Positions 17,575-26,664 of a stretch of 64,000 bases of DNA are shown here, one piece after another. Position 1 is the stretch's first letter, and each line of letters starts with the position of its first letter. Source of the stretch: Paucibacter aquatile (GTDB taxonomy: Bacteria > Pseudomonadota > Gammaproteobacteria > Burkholderiales > Burkholderiaceae_C). The stretch covers positions 806,001 to 870,000 of the forward strand of contig NZ_POSP01000003.1 of NCBI RefSeq assembly GCF_002885975.1, in the 5' to 3' direction. The position numbers were made by a program, and so were the translations under genes. The notes below the pieces were generated by a model. That model saw only the letters and a program-made list of their open reading frames with translations. It searched no databases and was not told the origin of the DNA.

Positions 17575-17823
17575 TCAGGGTTGAGCCTCGGAGGCGCGCG
17601 CTGCGGCCTGGTCCACCAACTGTTGCAGCTCCTGGCGCACCGCCTCCGGGCGCACGGTGCCGGCCTGCACAGCGCCAGGGGCCGATGAAGCGAGCCCGGC
17701 GGCGGATGCTGCTGGGCTGCCCGACGCCGCCGGAGGCTGCAAAGAATGCGCCTGCTGCTTGACCATGAACAAGACCACCGCCAAGGTGATCACCAAACCC
17801 AGAATGCTGAACGCTGCGCGCAT
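17575..17823 (-). CDS. Small single-pass membrane protein of unknown function
   Basis: An 82-residue protein: an N-terminal hydrophobic helix (MRAAFSILGLVITLAVVLFMV) followed by a low-complexity Ala/Ser/Pro linker and a short amphipathic tail (EAVRQELQQLVDQAAARASEA). Codon choice and position suggest it is real: it lies between tadA and the acoR-like gene on the same strand, 47 bp after the latter. I do not recognise the family. Confidence 0.65.
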   Translation of the reverse strand: MRAAFSILGLVITLAVVLFMVKQQAHSLQPPAASGSPAASAAGLASSAPGAVQAGTVRPEAVRQELQQLVDQAAARASEAQP

Positions 17824-17870
17824 CGAGAAACCGCCTCCTGCGGAAAACAAAAGCTCCAGAAGCCACCAGC

Positions 17871-19934
17871 CTAATCGAGCTGCCCATGCAGCCGCGCATT
17901 CAGACGCCCATCCAGCCGCGCGTCCAGCCGATCATCCAGCCCCGCCTCGCGCATCTTGCGGTACAGGGTGTTGCGGCTGACACCCAGCCGGCGCGCCGCT
18001 TCGCTGCGGTTGCCCTGGGCCAAGGCCAGGGCCTGTTGAACACAGCGGCTGGAGGCCTGGCGCAGGTCCAGCTCTAGCGGCGCCTCCTCCTTCTTCTCCT
18101 GCTCCTGCTCCGGCTGGACGTGCTCAGCCCGCGCCAGGGCTTGCAACTCTTCGGCCATGTCGTCGGGCAGGTGGCTCCAGCCAATCTGTGCCTCGTCGGC
18201 ATCGAGCAGCGCGCAGCAGGTGCGCAGCACATTGGCCAGCTGGCGCAGATTGCCAGGCCAGCGATGGCGGGCGAGCAGCGCCAACACATCGGGCTCTACG
18301 CTCACACTGCAGCTCGGCTCCGCCTCGGTCAGCAGGCGCTGCACCAGGGCCGCGAAATCGCTGCGCTCCCGCAGCGGCGGCAGTTGCAGGCTGAGCCCGT
18401 TGATGCGGTAGTACAAATCCTCGCGGAAGCGCTGCGCGTCCACCTCCTCGCGCAGGCGCCGGTGGCTGGCGCAGATCAGCGCAAAGTCCACCGCCACCGG
18501 CTGCCCACCGCCCAGCGGCGAGACCTGGCGCTCCTGCAAGACCCGCAGCAGCCGCGCCTGCAGCGCCAGCGGCATGTCACCGATCTCATCGAGGAAGAGC
18601 GTGCCCCCATGCGCCTGGCGCAGCAGCCCTGGCGCCCCATCCTTGAGCGCCCCGGTGAAGGCACCCGGCCGGTGGCCGAACAGCTCCGCCTCGATCAGAT
18701 GTTCGGGCAGCGCCGCGCAGTTGATGGCCACAAACGGCCCGGCGCGCCGCGGCCCGCTCTGGTGGCAGGCCCGCGCCAGCAACTCCTTGCCGACACCCGA
18801 CTCGCCCTGCAAGAGCAAGGCAATCGGCTTGGCCAGCACGCGACGCGCCCGCTCGATCAGCTTGTGCACGGCCGCGTCACCGGTGTCGAGCGCGCTCAGT
18901 GCATCCGGGGCTGGCGCAGACGCTGGCGGCGCCGTCGTGAGTAAGGCCGTAGCAGCCGGCGGCGCCACGCGTGGGCGGGGCTGCTGGGGCCGGGCGCCAT
19001 CGAGCCGCCCGTAGATCAAGCTGCCGTCCACCCGCTGCAGGCGCCGAGGCTGCGAGCCATGCGCTCCATGCACATCGGCCAGCAGCTCCTGCATGCGCAG
19101 CCCCAGCGCCGCCTCCACCGTGCAGCGACCGAGGGCACTGGGCGCCAGGCCCAGCCACTCGAGGCCCAGGCCGTTGGCGCCGAGGATGAGGCCGTCATCG
19201 GCCAGGGCCAGCAAGCCCTCGGTGACCGTGTCCAGCCCCTCGGGCCGGCTGTGCAGGCGCAGCACCAGGCCGCCGCCGTGACGCGCCACAAAAAGCTGGT
19301 GCTCGATCATGCGCGCGGCCGAGCGGGCCAGGCCCAGGGTGTGGGGGTGGTAGCCACGGCGGTCGCCCGAGATGTCCAGCACCCCAAGCAGGGCGCCGCT
19401 GGGGTCGACGATGGGCGCAGCGGCGCAAGTCAGGAACCCATTGCGCTCCAGATAATGCTCGGCGCCGTTGATGACGACCGGCCGGCCATCGGCCAGCGCC
19501 GTGCCGATCGCATTGGTGCCTCGCCACTGTTCCAGCCAGACGGCGCCGGGCCGCAAGGCCACCCGTGCGGCCTTGTCGGCAAAGCCATCGTCGCCCAACG
19601 CGTGCAGCAGCATGCCTTGCGGGTCGGCCAGGATGACCAGGCTGTCGCTGGCCCTCACCTGCTCGGCCACAAACTCCATCACCGGCCGGGCCTGGGCCAG
19701 CAAGGCGCGGCGCTGCTCCAGGGCCCGCGCCAGCTGGGCGGCCGACGCATGCGGCACCCCCTGCGGCCGCCCCTCGGGCGCCAGACCATAGGCCCGGCTG
19801 CGCTGCCAGCTGGCATGGAGTCGGGCATCGAGCAAGCCGGCGCCCAGCTCGCCGGTTTCCAGCAGCTGCCGGCGCGCCTGTCGCAGGCGGCTGGGCGGCG
19901 TGCGCAAGCTCATCAAGGCATTTGCAGCAGTCAT
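17871..19934 (-). CDS. acoR: AcoR-type sigma-54-dependent transcriptional activator
   Basis: Enhancer-binding protein (687 aa) with an N-terminal GAF-like sensor region (residues about 60-220), an AAA+ domain with Walker A GESGVGKE, the sigma-54 contact loop GAFTGA and Walker B GGTLFLDEIGD, and a C-terminal Fis-type helix-turn-helix (EAARRLGVSRNTLYRKM). Such AcoR relatives activate alcohol, acetoin or aldehyde catabolism genes. It is divergent from an aldehyde dehydrogenase gene that has a sigma-54 promoter, which identifies the likely target. The ATG at 19932-19934 is preferred. After the helix-turn-helix a repeat-like tail DDRLDARLDGRLNARL is present. Confidence 0.88.
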   Translation of the reverse strand: MTAANALMSLRTPPSRLRQARRQLLETGELGAGLLDARLHASWQRSRAYGLAPEGRPQGVPHASAAQLARALEQRRALLAQARPVMEFVAEQVRASDSLVILADPQGMLLHALGDDGFADKAARVALRPGAVWLEQWRGTNAIGTALADGRPVVINGAEHYLERNGFLTCAAAPIVDPSGALLGVLDISGDRRGYHPHTLGLARSAARMIEHQLFVARHGGGLVLRLHSRPEGLDTVTEGLLALADDGLILGANGLGLEWLGLAPSALGRCTVEAALGLRMQELLADVHGAHGSQPRRLQRVDGSLIYGRLDGARPQQPRPRVAPPAATALLTTAPPASAPAPDALSALDTGDAAVHKLIERARRVLAKPIALLLQGESGVGKELLARACHQSGPRRAGPFVAINCAALPEHLIEAELFGHRPGAFTGALKDGAPGLLRQAHGGTLFLDEIGDMPLALQARLLRVLQERQVSPLGGGQPVAVDFALICASHRRLREEVDAQRFREDLYYRINGLSLQLPPLRERSDFAALVQRLLTEAEPSCSVSVEPDVLALLARHRWPGNLRQLANVLRTCCALLDADEAQIGWSHLPDDMAEELQALARAEHVQPEQEQEKKEEAPLELDLRQASSRCVQQALALAQGNRSEAARRLGVSRNTLYRKMREAGLDDRLDARLDGRLNARLHGQLD

Positions 19935-20112
19935 CGCGTGTGTCTCCGTGATCGGCCCTTGTGAACGGGCTCTGAATCGGACGCGGCGCAGGTGTTGGCA
20001 CCCGAGCCGCAGCGCGACCTTAACAGGCTCATGGCGCTTGCCAAGCCCTTGAGCTGGTTTTGCCCGCTTCCAGCACAAGCAGCTGGACTGCTGTGCCATG
20101 CCAGGCGGCCAC

Positions 20113-20131
20113 CTGTCCTCTTTCGTGACAG
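20113..20131 (+). promoter_or_regulatory. Possible upstream activator site for the AcoR-like protein
   Basis: Inverted repeat CTGTC-N9-GACAG, extended by near-symmetric flanks (CAC on the left, TG on the right), placed about 100 bp upstream of the -24 element, a normal distance for an enhancer-binding protein. Assignment is from position and symmetry only. Confidence 0.35.
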
Positions 20132-20227
20132 TGGGGCGACACGGTGCGCGGCCAAGCCAGGCGGCCAGCCGTCTCGCCCCGCGCAGCAGCTGCCCCTTGC
20201 GCTCAAGTTCCGAGCAAACCAAAGCCT

Positions 20228-20242
20228 TGGCACGCTCCGTGC
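20228..20242 (+). promoter_or_regulatory. Sigma-54 (-24/-12) promoter of the aldehyde dehydrogenase gene
   Basis: TGGCACG-CTCC-GTGC: GG at 20229-20230 and GC at 20241-20242 separated by exactly 10 bases, 10 of 11 matches to TGGCACG-N4-TTGC. The predicted transcript starts near 20253, about 100 nt before the ATG. Confidence 0.75.
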
Positions 20243-20352
20243 AACAAACCCTGCGGCTGGCCTGCTTGCCTCCAACCCCGCAACTCAGCACCTGGGATGG
20301 AGAGGGAGCGGGCCCAGACCTTGAGACCCCAACACAACACACGGAGACCGAC

Positions 20353-21873
20353 ATGCTTTACGCCAGCCCCAACACCCCCGGCGCCACACTCGCCTACAAA
20401 GCGCAGTACGACAACTTCATCGGGGGCCGCTTCGTGCCGCCGGTCAAGGGCGAGTACTTCGACGTCGTCACCCCCATCAGTGGCCAGGTCTACACCCGCG
20501 CCGCCCGCTCCACCGCCGAGGACATCGAGCTGGCCCTGGACGCCGCCCATGCCGCCACGGCCCAGTGGGCCGCCACCAATGCCGCCACCCGCGCCAACAT
20601 CCTGCTCAAGATCGCCGATCGCATCGAGGCCAATCTCGAATTGCTGGCCTATGCCGAGACCGTGGACAACGGCAAGCCCATCCGCGAAACGCTCAATGCC
20701 GACATCCCGCTTGCCGCCGACCATTTCCGTTACTTCGCCGGATGCCTGCGCGCGCAGGAAGGCGCGCTGAGCCAGATCGACGACCACACCGTGGCCTACC
20801 ATTTCCACGAACCGCTGGGCGTGGTCGGGCAAATCATCCCCTGGAACTTTCCCATCCTGATGGCGGCCTGGAAGCTGGCGCCGGCCCTGGGCGCGGGCAA
20901 CTGCGTGGTGCTCAAGCCGGCGGAATCGACACCGATCAGCATCCTGGTGCTGACCGAGCTGATCGCCGACCTGCTGCCGCCCGGCGTGCTCAACATCGTC
21001 AACGGCTATGGCCGCGAGGCCGGCATGCCGCTGGCCACCAGCAAGCGCATTGCCAAGATTGCCTTCACCGGCTCCACCGCCACCGGCCGCGTGATTGCGC
21101 AGGCGGCGGCCAGCAACCTGATCCCGGCCACGCTGGAGCTGGGTGGCAAGAGCCCCAATGTCTTCTTCGACGATGTGATGGCGCAGGACGACGCCTTCCT
21201 CGACAAAGCGATCGAAGGCCTGGTGCTGTTCGCCTTCAACCAGGGCGAGGTCTGCACCTGCCCGAGCCGGGCGCTGATCCAGGAGTCGATCTACGACCGC
21301 TTCATCGAACGCGCACTCAAGCGCGTGGCCGCCATCAAGCAAGGCAGCCCGCTGGACACCGACACCATGATGGGCGCCCAGGCCTCGGCCCTGCAGATGG
21401 ACAAGATCATGTCCTACCTGGAAGTGGGCAAGCAGGAAGGTGCGCAGCTGCTGATCGGCGGCGGCCGCAAGCAGATGTCGGGCGAGTTGGCAGGCGGCTA
21501 TTACATCGAGCCCACGCTGTTCAAGGGCACGAACAATATGCGCGTGTTCCGCGAGGAAATCTTCGGCCCCGTGCTGGCCGTGGCCACCTTCAAGGACGAG
21601 GCCGAGGCCCTGCAGATCGCCAATGACACGCCTTACGGCCTGGGCGCCGGCGTCTGGACACGCGACGGCAGCCGCGCCTACCGCATGGGCCGCGCCATCC
21701 AGGCCGGCCGGGTCTGGACCAATTGCTATCACGCCTATCCGGCGCACGCGGCCTTCGGCGGCTACAAGGAATCCGGCATCGGCCGCGAAACCCACAAGGC
21801 CATGCTGGACCATTACCAACAGACCAAGAACCTGCTGGTCAGCTACTCGCCCAATGCTCTTGGCTTCTTCTGA
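20353..21873 (+). CDS. NAD-dependent aldehyde dehydrogenase (AldB/ExaC/AcoD type)
   Basis: Oxidises acetaldehyde or similar aldehydes to the acid (506 aa, cytoplasmic). NAD-binding elements IIPWNFPILMAAWKLAPALG and AFTGSTATGR, catalytic Glu in LELGGKSPN and catalytic Cys in NQGEVCTCPSRA are visible. The C-terminal FGGYKESGIGRETHK is typical, and 506 residues is the usual length of the AldB/ExaC group. The start MLYASPN at 20353 is preferred because the upstream frame is the promoter region. It is driven by the sigma-54 promoter at 20228-20242 and ends at a strong terminator. Confidence 0.93.
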   Translation: MLYASPNTPGATLAYKAQYDNFIGGRFVPPVKGEYFDVVTPISGQVYTRAARSTAEDIELALDAAHAATAQWAATNAATRANILLKIADRIEANLELLAYAETVDNGKPIRETLNADIPLAADHFRYFAGCLRAQEGALSQIDDHTVAYHFHEPLGVVGQIIPWNFPILMAAWKLAPALGAGNCVVLKPAESTPISILVLTELIADLLPPGVLNIVNGYGREAGMPLATSKRIAKIAFTGSTATGRVIAQAAASNLIPATLELGGKSPNVFFDDVMAQDDAFLDKAIEGLVLFAFNQGEVCTCPSRALIQESIYDRFIERALKRVAAIKQGSPLDTDTMMGAQASALQMDKIMSYLEVGKQEGAQLLIGGGRKQMSGELAGGYYIEPTLFKGTNNMRVFREEIFGPVLAVATFKDEAEALQIANDTPYGLGAGVWTRDGSRAYRMGRAIQAGRVWTNCYHAYPAHAAFGGYKESGIGRETHKAMLDHYQQTKNLLVSYSPNALGFF

Positions 21874-21901
21874 GCCTCCAGCGCCGCTGGCTTGAAACAA
21901 A

Positions 21902-21928
21902 AAAAGGCGGCCTTGCGGGCCGCCTTTT
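21902..21928 (+). terminator. Bidirectional terminator between the aldehyde dehydrogenase gene and guaA
   Basis: Stem GGCGGCC and GGCCGCC around TTGCG, flanked by an A run on the left and TTTT on the right, so it can end transcripts from both convergent genes. Confidence 0.88.
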
Positions 21929-21971
21929 GCTTTCACTCATGGCTTGAACCTGGGGTTCAAGACCTGAGAGA

Positions 21972-23576
21972 TCATTCCCACTCGATCGTTGCCGGCGGCT
22001 TGCTGGACACATCGTAGGTGACGCGGTTGATGCCGCGCACTTCGTTGATGATGCGGCCCGAGGTGCGCTTGAGCAGGCTGTAAGGCAGCTCGGCCCAGTC
22101 GGCGGTCATGAAGTCGCTGGTCTGCACGGCGCGCAGGGCCACGACGTAGTCATAGGTGCGGCCGTCGCCCATCACGCCCACGCTCTTGACCGGCAAGAAC
22201 ACCGTGAAGGCCTGGCTGGTCAGCTCGTACCAGCTCTTGCCCGTGGCTTCATCCTTGGTATTGCGCAGCTCTTCGATGAAGATGGCGTCGGCACGGCGCA
22301 GCAGGTCGGCGTACTCCTTCTTCACCTCGCCCAGGATGCGCACGCCCAGGCCGGGGCCCGGGAAGGGGTGGCGGTAGACCATCTCGGGCGGCAGGCCCAG
22401 GGCCACGCCCAGGGCGCGCACCTCGTCCTTGAAGAGCTCGCGCAGGGGCTCCAGCAGCTTCAGGCCCAGTTGCTCGGGCAGGCCACCGACGTTGTGGTGG
22501 CTCTTGATGGTGGTGGCCTTCTTGGTCTTGGTGCCACCGCTTTCCACCACATCGGGGTAGATGGTGCCTTGGGCCAGCCACTTGGCGCCTTTGGCGCCGG
22601 CATCGGCCGCCTTGAGCTTGGCGGCCTCGGCCTTGAAGACATCGACGAACAGGCCGCCGATGATCTTGCGCTTTTTCTCGGGGTCGGTCACACCGGCCAG
22701 CTGGCCCAGGAAGAGCTCGCTGGCGTCCACGCGGATGACCTTGGCGTGCAGCTTGCCGGCGAACATGTCCATGACCATATCGCCTTCGCTCAGGCGCAGC
22801 AGGCCGTGGTCCACGAAGACGCAGGTCAGCTGGTCACCGATGGCGCGGTGGATCAGGGCGGCGGCGACCGAGGAATCGACGCCACCGGACAAGCCGAGGA
22901 TGACTTCTTCATCGCCGACCTGCTCGCGGATCTTGGCCACGGCTTCTTCGATGTAGTCACCCATGATCCAGTCGCCCTTGCAACCGGCGATGTCGCGCAC
23001 GAAGCGGGTCAGTATTTCCTGGCCCTTGACGGTGTGCGTCACCTCGGGGTGGAACTGCACGGCGTAATAGCCCTTCTCCTCGTTGGCCATGCCGGCGATG
23101 GGGCAGCTGGGCGTGGAGGCCATCAGCTTGAAGCCCGGCGGCATGGCGGTGACCTTGTCGCCATGGCTCATCCAGACCTTGAGCATGCCATGACCTTCCA
23201 GCGTGGCATGGTCCTGGATGCCGTCCAGCAGCTTGGTGTGGCCATGGGCGCGCACTTCGGCGTATCCGAACTCGCGATGGTCGCTCCACTCGACCTTGCC
23301 GCCCAGCTGCACCGCCATGGTCTGCATGCCATAACAGATGCCCAGCACCGGCACGCCCAGGTCCCAGACGGCCTGCGGTGCGCGCAGCTCGTGGTCCTCA
23401 TAAGTCGAGGCATGGCTGCCCGACAAGATGATGGCCTTGGGCGCGAAGCTGCGGATGAACTCGTCCGAAACATCGTTGGGGTGGATTTCGCAGAACACCG
23501 CCGCCTCGCGCACGCGGCGCGCGATCAGCTGGGTCACCTGGGAGCCGAAATCGAGGATCAGGACTTTGTCATGCAT
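21972..23576 (-). CDS. guaA: GMP synthase (glutamine-hydrolysing)
   Basis: Converts XMP to GMP using glutamine and ATP (534 aa). The class I amidotransferase domain has the nucleophile Cys in VLGICYGMQ and its His/Glu in AVQFHPEVTHT; the ATP pyrophosphatase P-loop is LGLSGGVDSSVAAAL, and the C-terminal dimerisation domain ends in SSKPPATIEWE, the invariant family end. Start ATG at 23574-23576 (MHDKVLILDFGSQ). It is separated from guaB by an MFS gene on the same strand. Confidence 0.97.
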   Translation of the reverse strand: MHDKVLILDFGSQVTQLIARRVREAAVFCEIHPNDVSDEFIRSFAPKAIILSGSHASTYEDHELRAPQAVWDLGVPVLGICYGMQTMAVQLGGKVEWSDHREFGYAEVRAHGHTKLLDGIQDHATLEGHGMLKVWMSHGDKVTAMPPGFKLMASTPSCPIAGMANEEKGYYAVQFHPEVTHTVKGQEILTRFVRDIAGCKGDWIMGDYIEEAVAKIREQVGDEEVILGLSGGVDSSVAAALIHRAIGDQLTCVFVDHGLLRLSEGDMVMDMFAGKLHAKVIRVDASELFLGQLAGVTDPEKKRKIIGGLFVDVFKAEAAKLKAADAGAKGAKWLAQGTIYPDVVESGGTKTKKATTIKSHHNVGGLPEQLGLKLLEPLRELFKDEVRALGVALGLPPEMVYRHPFPGPGLGVRILGEVKKEYADLLRRADAIFIEELRNTKDEATGKSWYELTSQAFTVFLPVKSVGVMGDGRTYDYVVALRAVQTSDFMTADWAELPYSLLKRTSGRIINEVRGINRVTYDVSSKPPATIEWE

Positions 23577-23610
23577 GGTCGGGCTTTCACTCTCTGTCTG
23601 GATTCTGAAT

Positions 23611-24894
23611 TCAGGGGCCGGCGGGGGCGGCCGGTGCGGCGTCGGCGCCAGGCGCTTGCTGAGGCAGCTGGGCAAAGTGCCGCCAGGCGAAGAACAGGGA
23701 CAGCGCCTGCAGCGCGGCGCAGAAGTAGAACGGGGCGCCAATGCGCCAATCGCCCTTGGGCAGCTCGCTGACCAGGTAGATCAGGCCCAGGCCCAGCACC
23801 GGCGCGATCACAGCCATCAGGCTGTTCAGCGAGGAGATGGCACCCATGGTCTCACCCTGGTTGCGGGCATCGGCGGCATTGGAAATCTGGCTTTGCAAAG
23901 CCGGACCGGCGGCATAACTGAGCACACCCACGCCAATGGCCGCATACATCATCCAGCCGGCGCTGGACAGGCCCCAGATGGTGTTGGTCAACACGGCCGA
24001 AGCCAGGCCCAGCAGCACCAGGCGCGCGGCCGACACCCGTTTGAGGATGTGTTTGAGCAGCACCCCCTGCACCAGCACCGCCATCACACCGACGGCAAAC
24101 AGGGACAGGCCGTTGTCCTTGGGTCCCCAGCCGAATTTGTAGGTGGTGTACATGACCCAGCTGCTTTGGAGAATCATCTGCGCCAGGCCGCTAAGCGCCA
24201 GCACATAGACCAGGGGGCCCACGCCTTGCAGATCGCGCACACGGCTCAAGGACTTAAAGGGGTTGGCACGGCGCCAGTCAAAGGTGCGGCGGTTCTCGGG
24301 CTGCAGCGACTCGGGCAGCACGAAGAAGCCATACATCCAGTTCAGCACCGCCATGCTCCCGGCCACATAGAAAGGCAGGTGCAGATTGATGTCACCGAGC
24401 AGGCCACCCAGCACCGGGCCCAGGATGAAGCCCATACCGAAGGCCGCGCCCAGCATGCCGAAGCGCTTGGCGCGCTCGGCCGGCGGCGTGATGTCGGCCA
24501 CATAGGCATTGGCCACGGCGGCATTGGCCTGCATGGCGCCCGAGAACAGACGCACCACGATCAACATCCACAGCGCATCGGCCATGGCGGTGACGAAGAA
24601 GCTCAGCGCCAGGCCCGAGAAGCCGATCAGCATGACGCGGCGGCGGCCGTAGCGGTCCGACAGACCACCCAGAATGGGCGAACCAAAGAAATTGGCAATA
24701 CCGAAAGCAAAGGCCACAGCCAGCTGCGCCAGGGTGTGCTCGGACGGGTTGTGGGTGAAGGTGCCCACCAGCGGCGGCAGCACGGGGATGATCAGGCCGA
24801 TGGAGATCATGTCGATCAGCACGGCAATCAGGATGAAGCCCATGCCGGCCGAGCGGCCCTTGCCGCCTGCTGCTTGACCGCTGCCTTCTGTCAT
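23611..24894 (-). CDS. Major facilitator superfamily drug exporter, TetA-like (TCR family)
   Basis: Inner-membrane proton antiporter (427 aa) with about 12 hydrophobic helices. The motif A signature GGLSDRYGRRRVMLIG between helices 2 and 3 and the motif C-like GFILGPVLGGLLGD in helix 5 place it with the TCR/TetA efflux branch. The C-terminus ends in an Ala/Pro-rich tail. It lies between guaB and guaA, separated from guaB by a terminator and from guaA by 34 bp. The start is uncertain: ATG at 24894 is used, with a GTG just upstream and a TTG at 24909. The substrate cannot be inferred. Confidence 0.85.
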   Translation of the reverse strand: MTEGSGQAAGGKGRSAGMGFILIAVLIDMISIGLIIPVLPPLVGTFTHNPSEHTLAQLAVAFAFGIANFFGSPILGGLSDRYGRRRVMLIGFSGLALSFFVTAMADALWMLIVVRLFSGAMQANAAVANAYVADITPPAERAKRFGMLGAAFGMGFILGPVLGGLLGDINLHLPFYVAGSMAVLNWMYGFFVLPESLQPENRRTFDWRRANPFKSLSRVRDLQGVGPLVYVLALSGLAQMILQSSWVMYTTYKFGWGPKDNGLSLFAVGVMAVLVQGVLLKHILKRVSAARLVLLGLASAVLTNTIWGLSSAGWMMYAAIGVGVLSYAAGPALQSQISNAADARNQGETMGAISSLNSLMAVIAPVLGLGLIYLVSELPKGDWRIGAPFYFCAALQALSLFFAWRHFAQLPQQAPGADAAPAAPAGP

Positions 24895-24962
24895 CACTCG
24901 CTCGCTCAATCGATGTCCTTGCTTGCTAGTTGGCTAGCTCTCGCGGCTTGAAGCCGCATACG

Positions 24963-24988
24963 AAGAAAGGGGCCGCGGCCCCTTTCTT
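24963..24988 (-). terminator. Hairpin terminator after guaB
   Basis: Perfect palindromic stem AAGAAAGGGGCC / GGCCCCTTTCTT with a two-base loop GC, about 65 bp past the guaB stop. The 3' arm supplies short T runs. Confidence 0.7.
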
Positions 24989-25052
24989 GAAGTTCACCGG
25001 CGCCGGGCCTTGCCCTGAGGCCTTGGCGCCGGCGGCGGGACTTCGACCCGCC

Positions 25053-26522
25053 TCACTCGGAACGGTAGTTCGGTGCTTCCTTGGTGATCTGCACATCGTG
25101 GACATGGCTTTCGCGCATGCCGGCCGAGGTGATCTCCACGAATTCCGCCTTGTTCTGCATGTCGGCAATCGTGGCACAACCGCAGTAGTGCATCGAAGCC
25201 TTCAGGCCGCCGGCCATCTGGAAGATGACCTGCACCACCGAACCCTTGTACGGCACCTGACCTTCGATGCCTTCCGGCACCAGCTTGGAGGTGTTGGGGT
25301 TGTTGGCCGAGGTGTCCTGGAAGTAGCGATCGGCCGAACCCTTGGCCATCGCACCCATGGAGCCCATGCCGCGGTAGCTCTTGTAGGAGCGGCCCTGGTA
25401 CAGGATCAGGTCGCCCGGGGCTTCCTCGGTGCCGGCAAAGGCGCCGCCCATCATCACGCAGTCGGCGCCCGCGGCGATGGCCTTGGCCAGGTCGCCCGAG
25501 AAGCGCACGCCGCCGTCGGCGATCACCGGCACGCCGGTGCCACGCAGGGCGGTGGCGACGTTGTCGATGGCGGTGATCTGGGGCACGCCCACGCCAGCCA
25601 CGATGCGGGTGGTGCAGATGGAGCCAGGGCCGATACCAACCTTGACGCCGTCGGCACCGGCTTCCACCAGGGCCAGCGCTGCTGCGCCGGTGGCGATATT
25701 GCCGCCGATCACGTCCACGCCGGGGAAGTTCTGCTTGACCCAGCGCACACGCTCCAGCACGCCAGCGCTGTGGCCGTGGGCGGTGTCGACGATCAGGGCG
25801 TCCACACCGGCCTTGACCAGCATGGCCACGCGCTCTTCGGTGTCGTCGCCGAAACCGACGGCAGCACCGACGCGCAGCTTGCCTTGGGCATCGCGGGCGG
25901 CATTGGGGAAACTGGTCTGCTTGGTGATGTCCTTGACGGTCATCAGGCCGCGCAGCTCGAAGGCGTCGTTGACGACGACCACGCGCTCCAGCTTGTGCTT
26001 GTGCATCAAGCCCTTGGCCTCTTCCAGCGACGCGCCTTCCTTGACGGTGACCAGGCGCTCGGCCGGGGTCATCATCTCGCGCACCGCCAGATCCATGCGG
26101 GTCTCGAAGCGCACGTCACGGCCGGTGACAATGCCGACGACGCGCTTGCCCTCCAGCACCGGGAAGCCCGAGACGCCGTGTTGGCGCTGCAGCTCCACCA
26201 CTTCGCGCACCGTGGTCGAGGGGGTGATGGTGAAGGGCTCCAGCACGATGCCCGATTCGTAGCGCTTCACGCGCGCCACTTCGATGGCCTGCTGCTTGGC
26301 GCTGAGGTTTTTGTGAACGATGCCGATGCCGCCCTCTTGCGCGATGGCGATGGCCAGACGCGCTTCTGTCACCGTGTCCATGGCCGCAGAGACCAGGGGC
26401 AGGTTCAGATGGATATTGCGGGACAGCCGGGTGGCGAGAGAGGTGTCGCGAGGCAACACATGGGAGAACGCTGGCACCAACAAAACATCATCGAAGGTGA
26501 GCGCTTTTCCTAAAAGGCGCAT
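25053..26522 (-). CDS. guaB: IMP dehydrogenase
   Basis: Oxidises IMP to XMP with NAD+, the committed step of GMP synthesis (489 aa). The TIM barrel carries the catalytic Cys loop GPGSICTTRIVAGVG, the flap MGSMGAMAKGSADRYF with Arg/Tyr, and a pair of CBS domains (about residues 95-210: PSTTVREVVELQ and PAERLVTVKEGASLEEA) inserted after the first strands. N-terminal LTFDDVLLVPAFSHVLP is the family signature. Start ATG at 26520-26522, with GGAG eight bases upstream. Confidence 0.97.
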   Translation of the reverse strand: MRLLGKALTFDDVLLVPAFSHVLPRDTSLATRLSRNIHLNLPLVSAAMDTVTEARLAIAIAQEGGIGIVHKNLSAKQQAIEVARVKRYESGIVLEPFTITPSTTVREVVELQRQHGVSGFPVLEGKRVVGIVTGRDVRFETRMDLAVREMMTPAERLVTVKEGASLEEAKGLMHKHKLERVVVVNDAFELRGLMTVKDITKQTSFPNAARDAQGKLRVGAAVGFGDDTEERVAMLVKAGVDALIVDTAHGHSAGVLERVRWVKQNFPGVDVIGGNIATGAAALALVEAGADGVKVGIGPGSICTTRIVAGVGVPQITAIDNVATALRGTGVPVIADGGVRFSGDLAKAIAAGADCVMMGGAFAGTEEAPGDLILYQGRSYKSYRGMGSMGAMAKGSADRYFQDTSANNPNTSKLVPEGIEGQVPYKGSVVQVIFQMAGGLKASMHYCGCATIADMQNKAEFVEITSAGMRESHVHDVQITKEAPNYRSE

Positions 26523-26548
26523 GAGGGAAGCTCCAGACGCAAAGCGGC

Positions 26549-26554
26549 ATTATA
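26549..26554 (-). promoter_or_regulatory. -10 element of the guaB promoter
   Basis: Perfect TATAAT on the minus strand, about 27 bp before the guaB ATG. I could not identify a matching -35 hexamer at the expected distance. Confidence 0.45.
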
Positions 26555-26664
26555 CGGAAGACTGGCACCGCCTTGCCCGCGCCGGGCTGTGACAACCCGA
26601 ATTTGCGCAAATTGACGCAATTTTGCGAACCCGGTTTCACCAGACCCAGGGCTACACTTTGCCC

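Larger units (their letters stand above)
19935..20352. other. Divergent regulatory region acoR / aldehyde dehydrogenase
   Basis: 418 bp between divergent genes. It contains a sigma-54 promoter for the dehydrogenase (20228-20242) and a possible upstream activator site (20113-20131). Open frames here lack coding character. Confidence 0.6.
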
